A DNA stretch of 9,230 nt from JAUVIB01 sp964424545 (GTDB lineage: Bacteria > Calditrichota > Calditrichia > Calditrichales > Calditrichaceae): the NCBI GenBank assembly GCA_964424545.1, contig CAYRJN010000155.1, positions 1-9,230 of the forward strand, in the 5' to 3' direction. Under the pieces are notes generated by a model. That model did no database searches. It was not told the DNA's origin and worked only from the letters and a program-made list of their open reading frames with translations. Below are positions 6,219 to 9,230 of this stretch, piece by piece. A program made the translations under genes and the position numbers. Position 1 is the stretch's first letter. Each line of letters opens with the position of its first letter.

Positions 6219-7649
6219 ATGTTTAAGCAATCACTAATTATTCTTGGCCTGTTAATTCTTTTCGCTGCAAGAGGCTTTGCCCAAGTTCCCGAACGCTATG
6301 TAAAATCTTTATTTGAATTGGACACGCTCGCAATCAACCTCAACTACGGAACGGCGCCCGCCCTAACATCGCCCTATAACGGTGAAAATTCGACACAGCC
6401 CTTTGTTCTTAATATGGATATTTATGGTCCGAAAGACGATACTTTGAGACTTCACCCTGTATTGATCGTTGCTCATGGCGGCGGCTTTATCGAAGGGGAA
6501 AAAGAGCATGACGATATGCTGGCTTTTTGCGATACCTTTGCCCGAAAAGGTTATTATACCGCAACCATTCAGTATCGTCAGGGAATGAATCCGAGTAGTG
6601 AAATAAGCGCTACGCGCGCCGTTTACCGCGGACTACAGGATTGCCGAGCCGCCATAAGATTTATAAGAAATAGTGCAGAAGAAGGTATTGATACGAACAG
6701 AGTTTATTTTCTCGGCAGCAGCGCCGGCGGTTTTATGGCTCTGCACAATCTTTATATGAATGAAGAGAGCGAACGACCCGCCGCCACTTACGAAACAAGC
6801 GGTGTGCCTCCCTTATATTTAGACGCCGGTCCTGATTTGGGAAGATTGGATGCAACGGGAAACGCTTACGAACACAATGCGCACCCCAACGCTATTATCT
6901 CCTTGTGGGGCGCTTTGGGAAATACAGGGCTAATCAAAGACGGCGACCCGCACAGTCCGGTGTTTTTAATTCACGGTACGGCAGATGATTACGTATATTT
7001 TAATGTAGGGCATCCTTTTGGCATTTCAACTATTCCCGAGACTTATGGCAGCAACCCCATATCACAAAAACTGGACGAAATGGGCATTGAACATGAAACT
7101 TATTTTGTCGGGGGCGAAGGGCATGAATTTTACGGCGTTACCAATGGTATGTGGAACGATGACGGCCCGAATGCCTATTGGGATACCGTTATTACCAAAG
7201 TTACACAATTTTTATATAAGCAGCATAAACCGACCGCCGATTTTGACGAAACCATTGATAACAAAACCGTTTCTTTTAGGGATAATAGTGTCGGCGCGTC
7301 TAAATGGTATTGGGATTTTGGCGATAATACGACTTCTAACGAGCAAAACCCTGTTCATACCTATGGTACCTATGGCCGCTATCGCGTATCTTTTGCCGTT
7401 CAAAACGAAATCGACAGTTGGGATACCTTAAGTCAGATTATAGAAATCAAATCACCATCAATGAAAGATTCTCTTGCATTAGTCGCTTTATATAACAACA
7501 CAGACGGCGACTCATGGGCGCAGAATATAAATTGGTTATCATCCGATTCCTCTTTCTCCACTTGGTTCGGCGTTAACGAAATAGGCGGCCGCGTAAGAGG
7601 CATAAATTTTTCAATAACGGGCTTGCTGGAACGATTCCGAAAGAACTAA
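6219..7649 (+). CDS. Secreted alpha/beta-hydrolase with PKD domain and LRR start (5' part of a frameshifted gene)
   Basis: The 476 residues are the N-terminal part of a larger surface or extracellular protein. A signal peptide ends near G-F-A-Q (19-22). Residues 60-335 are an esterase/lipase-like alpha/beta-hydrolase: oxyanion H-G-G-G-F (86-90), nucleophile elbow G-S-S-A-G-G with Ser168, candidate acid D256 or D257 in H-G-T-A-D-D, and His302 in G-E-G-H-E-F. Residues 338-411 are a PKD domain with W-D-F-G-D-N (365-370). From 416 comes an LRR N-terminal cap (D-S-L-A-L-V-A-L-Y...G-D-S-W...W-L) leading to G-R-V-R-G-I-N-F-S. The last residues after this (I-T-G-L-L-E-R-F-R-K-N) no longer look like the family, and the LRR continues in another frame. 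The substrate is unknown, and a carbohydrate ester or lipid ester are both possible. Restored, the full protein would be 748 residues. Confidence 0.88.
   Translation: MFKQSLIILGLLILFAARGFAQVPERYVKSLFELDTLAINLNYGTAPALTSPYNGENSTQPFVLNMDIYGPKDDTLRLHPVLIVAHGGGFIEGEKEHDDMLAFCDTFARKGYYTATIQYRQGMNPSSEISATRAVYRGLQDCRAAIRFIRNSAEEGIDTNRVYFLGSSAGGFMALHNLYMNEESERPAATYETSGVPPLYLDAGPDLGRLDATGNAYEHNAHPNAIISLWGALGNTGLIKDGDPHSPVFLIHGTADDYVYFNVGHPFGISTIPETYGSNPISQKLDEMGIEHETYFVGGEGHEFYGVTNGMWNDDGPNAYWDTVITKVTQFLYKQHKPTADFDETIDNKTVSFRDNSVGASKWYWDFGDNTTSNEQNPVHTYGTYGRYRVSFAVQNEIDSWDTLSQIIEIKSPSMKDSLALVALYNNTDGDSWAQNINWLSSDSSFSTWFGVNEIGGRVRGINFSITGLLERFRKN
7604..7618 (+). other. Frameshift point with slippery-type heptamer A_AAT_TTT
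   Basis: Upstream the frame reads G-I-N-F-S, and downstream the -1 frame reads N-N-G-L-A-G-T-I-P-K-E-L, together a standard LRR. Either one more T in the T5 run (7607-7611) or one more A at 7613-7614 would restore a single 748-residue ORF. The bases 7604-7610 read A_AAT_TTT in the zero frame, an X_XXY_YYZ heptamer. A -1 slip there would give I-N-F-F-N-N-G with correct LRR spacing. No stable stem-loop is evident just downstream. A mutation or homopolymer sequencing error is the simpler explanation. Confidence 0.75.
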
Positions 7650-8464
7650 GCGAGCTCGATAATATACAATACCTCTATCTTAGCGATAATCCTAAGCTCA
7701 ACGGTAAAGTACCGCTTGAGCTGGGTAAGCTTGGTAATTTGCAATATTTTTATCTTCATAATGATAATCTCAGTGAATTGCCCGATTTTAAAGGAAGCGC
7801 CTTAGACAGCTCTCTCCTCAAACTTAAAGTGGAAGGAAACCGGCTTGATTTCGGCGATATTGAACCCAATATCGGCATAGCGGATATATTTACCTATTCC
7901 CCTCAGGATAGCGTGGGTTCTTTAATTGATACAATCGTTGTCAGCGGTTCCGAATTCAATATGTCCGTTTCTGTTGGCGGAACAGCCAATAAATACCAAT
8001 GGATGAAAGATAATATCGATATTGAAGGAGCCGTTGACGCCGAATATAATCTTTCTTCCGTTTCGCTTGCCGATTCCGGTTTTTACGTCTGTAGAATTAC
8101 CAATACAATAGCTACGGAATTGACTTTGTACAGCCGCGCAATAAAATTGAATGTGCGCGTCGGCACGGATATAAACGATAGAGACTTGACATCGCCGCCT
8201 AAAAACTATGTTTTGAAACAAAATTATCCCAACCCCTTTAATCCCACAACAACGATCGCTTACGCCCTACCGCGGGAAAGCGATGTGCAGATTACCATTT
8301 ACAATATGCTGGGCGAACAGATAGCGGAACTGGTAAACGGTTATAAGCCGGCCGGGCGCTACCGTGTAAGCTTTGATGCGGCGCGATTTGCCAGCGGCGT
8401 TTACTATTACAAGATAAAAGCGGGTAGTTTCAGCGCGATTAAAAAGATGTTGTTGATAAAATAG
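7613..8464 (+). CDS. LRR - Ig-like - T9SS sorting domain (3' part of the frameshifted secreted hydrolase)
   Basis: This frame is open from 7577, and protein similarity resumes at 7613. No ATG, GTG or TTG occurs before a TTG at 7739, which has no real Shine-Dalgarno, so it is not an independent gene. It encodes leucine-rich repeats (L-S-E-L-D-N-I-Q-Y-L-Y-L-S-D-N, then L-G-K-L-G-N-L-Q-Y-F-Y-L-H-N-D-N). Counting from 7739, an Ig-like domain follows at residues 57-138 (Y-Q-W-M-K...L-A-D-S-G-F-Y-V-C) with only one cysteine, so no internal disulfide. The end (156-241) is a type-A T9SS sorting domain: L-K-Q-N-Y-P-N-P-F-N-P-T-T, I-Y-N-M-L-G, A-G-R-Y-R-V, and S-G-V-Y-Y-Y before the terminal K-K-M-L-L-I-K. 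The sorting domain implies export across the outer membrane and cell-surface attachment or release. A terminator follows at once. Confidence 0.85.
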   Translation, partial: NNGLAGTIPKELSELDNIQYLYLSDNPKLNGKVPLELGKLGNLQYFYLHNDNLSELPDFKGSALDSSLLKLKVEGNRLDFGDIEPNIGIADIFTYSPQDSVGSLIDTIVVSGSEFNMSVSVGGTANKYQWMKDNIDIEGAVDAEYNLSSVSLADSGFYVCRITNTIATELTLYSRAIKLNVRVGTDINDRDLTSPPKNYVLKQNYPNPFNPTTTIAYALPRESDVQITIYNMLGEQIAELVNGYKPAGRYRVSFDAARFASGVYYYKIKAGSFSAIKKMLLIK

Positions 8465-8469
8465 CGTTA

Positions 8470-8512
8470 TTATCCCCTCAAGATTAACCGATCTTGAGGG
8501 GATAATTTTTTT
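8470..8512 (+). terminator. Strong intrinsic terminator of the secreted hydrolase gene
   Basis: A perfect 15-bp stem, TTATCCCCTCAAGAT (8470-8484) with its complement at 8491-8505, encloses a 6-base loop and runs into seven T (8506-8512). It starts 5 bases after the stop codon. The A-run on the other arm is too short for it to be equally good on the - strand. Confidence 0.93.
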
Positions 8513-9099
8513 AACGCAACACAACTAAGAGCGCCCGATTTTCGACGCAAATCGGATTAAAGATTTCTTCCCGCAAAGACAGGATTGAAATAGCGGTAAA
8601 AAAATCAATAATTTTACTATGAAAATATTTTTCGTGTCGGCAAATTTTTCATTTAGCCATTTACAAAGCAAAAGAATCGTTTAACTTAATATTTTAAGTG
8701 AATATTTAATCATTATAATATTTTTTTGCACTTTTATGTAATAAAGCGCTTATTTTATTCGGTGACAGCAATCACATACATATTTTTTAGTTTTTCTAAA
8801 TTTACTGCATTAAACTTGATTAAGTTTTTCCTGTTTTAAATATTTTTTACTTCTATTCGAACAATTCTATTAAATTGTTTTTTTAAATGATTAGTACATA
8901 TTGATTTGCCCTCACATGTATTAATCTGCATATTTTTATTTTAATACGTTTTGTTTATATAGAAAATCTCATTTTAACCAAAATCAAGGGAGGATCAAGA
9001 AATGACCGGATTTTATTAATTTAGACTCAAGCTAATTAATAGCCATTTAATTTTAAAGAAAGCACATAATAATCATTATTTTAGAAGGAGCTAATCACT
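8513..9099. other. Long AT-rich intergenic region without a recognised gene
   Basis: This 587-base stretch is markedly more AT-rich than the genes and has stops in all frames. Visible elements are a CCGATTT / AAATCGG hairpin with a 7-base loop (8535-8555) and an AAACTT / AAGTTT hairpin (8812-8827). An AACAATT / AATTGTT hairpin (8860-8879) runs into T's up to 8884 and looks like a weak terminator. There is also an AAGCGCTT palindrome (8744-8751). A TATAAT at 8714-8719 has no matching -35. A promoter for the gene at 9100 must lie here or further upstream but cannot be placed. Confidence 0.6.
8986..9019 (+). other. Strong Shine-Dalgarno with five-codon mini-ORF (MTGFY)
   Basis: AAGGGAGG (8986-8993) is followed 8 bases later by ATG-ACC-GGA-TTT-TAT-TAA (9002-9019). 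The spacing and strength of the site are as good as those of the real genes nearby, yet the frame stops after five codons, 80 bases before the next gene. It may be a leader mini-ORF, the relic of a gene start, or chance. Confidence 0.3.
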
Positions 9100-9230
9100 A
9101 TGAAAAAGTTACAAATCGTCACACTGTTTTTAATATCGCTGTTTTTATGGAATTCAAACGGACACGCAAAAGTGTTGGAATCCGATTCGTTGGCTCTGGT
9201 TCATTTATACAAAAGCGCCGGTGGCGAAAA
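9100..9230 (+). CDS. Secreted LRR-type protein, 5' end only (runs off the window)
   Basis: An ATG at 9100, preceded by AAGGAG (9085-9090) at 9 bases, opens a frame that continues to the window end (43 codons plus 2 bases). Residues 1-23 are a classical signal peptide: M-K-K, a hydrophobic core (I-V-T-L-F-L-I-S-L-F-L-W), then G-H-A with cleavage likely before K24. The mature part begins K-V-L-E-S-D-S-L-A-L-V-H-L-Y-K-S-A-G-G-E. This closely resembles the LRR N-cap D-S-L-A-L-V-A-L-Y-N-N-T-D-G-D inside the upstream split protein. It is therefore probably another exported leucine-rich-repeat protein, perhaps also with a T9SS sorting domain at its unseen end. The gene start is clear, and the function is inferred from this short similarity. 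Confidence 0.8.
   Translation, partial: MKKLQIVTLFLISLFLWNSNGHAKVLESDSLALVHLYKSAGGE

Noticed and set aside
7018..7431. 137-codon + strand frame overlapping the hydrolase and PKD region
   Set aside because: The hydrolase and PKD motifs in the main frame run continuously through this stretch. The overlapping frame shows no domain and is a by-product of codon composition.
7739..8464. Independent gene starting at the TTG at 7739
   Set aside because: No Shine-Dalgarno or signal peptide is present, and LRR similarity runs upstream in the same frame to 7613, joining the preceding gene. It is the 3' part of one frameshifted gene.
8714..8719. TATAAT as a -10 promoter box
   Set aside because: No -35-like hexamer lies 16-18 bases upstream, and the region is so AT-rich that TATAAT is expected by chance.
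1..9230. CRISPR array, tRNA, rRNA, insertion sequence or phage features
   Set aside because: No regularly spaced direct repeats, no recognisable cloverleaf or rRNA segment, and no transposase or integrase-like protein were seen on either strand.

Overview
The window looks like chromosomal DNA of a moderately AT-rich bacterium of the FCB superphylum. A lineage such as Calditrichota, Ignavibacteriota or a relative is more likely than classical Bacteroidota. The evidence is a large secreted protein ending in a type IX secretion (T9SS) type-A sorting domain with an N-Y-P-N-P-F-N-P box, a second secreted LRR-type gene, and sigma-54 signalling. The phylum is inferred from protein style only. All recognised genes lie on the + strand.

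Region 1 (1-2098) looks like a sigma-54 module. A PAS / AAA+ / Fis-HTH enhancer-binding protein (21-1355) is followed by about 305 bases of AT-rich spacer. The spacer holds a TGTTTCA-N4-TGAAACA inverted repeat (1441-1458) and a well-matched -24/-12 promoter (1623-1638) directly in front of a small TPR-like gene of unknown function (1661-2098).

Region 2 (2099-5943) is the de novo NAD pathway from aspartate. nadC (2273-3112) is followed, after a 219-base gap with a possible 32-codon ORF, by nadA (3332-4369, GTG start) and nadB (4375-5943). nadA and nadB are 5 bases apart and probably translationally coupled. NadB makes iminoaspartate, NadA condenses it with dihydroxyacetone phosphate to quinolinate, and NadC converts quinolinate to nicotinate mononucleotide.

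Region 3 (5944-8512) is a single multidomain secreted protein broken by a -1 frame change near 7607-7616. Its parts are signal peptide, alpha/beta-hydrolase (esterase-like), PKD domain, leucine-rich-repeat segment, Ig-like domain and T9SS sorting domain. One missing base explains the break. A slippery-type A_AAT_TTT heptamer sits exactly at the junction, so programmed frameshifting is a less likely alternative. A strong intrinsic terminator (8470-8512) closes the unit.

Region 4 (8513-9230) is about 590 bases of very AT-rich non-coding DNA with small hairpins and a five-codon mini-ORF behind a strong Shine-Dalgarno. It is followed by the 5' end of another secreted protein (from 9100), which starts with the same D-S-L-A-L-V LRR-cap motif found inside the split protein.
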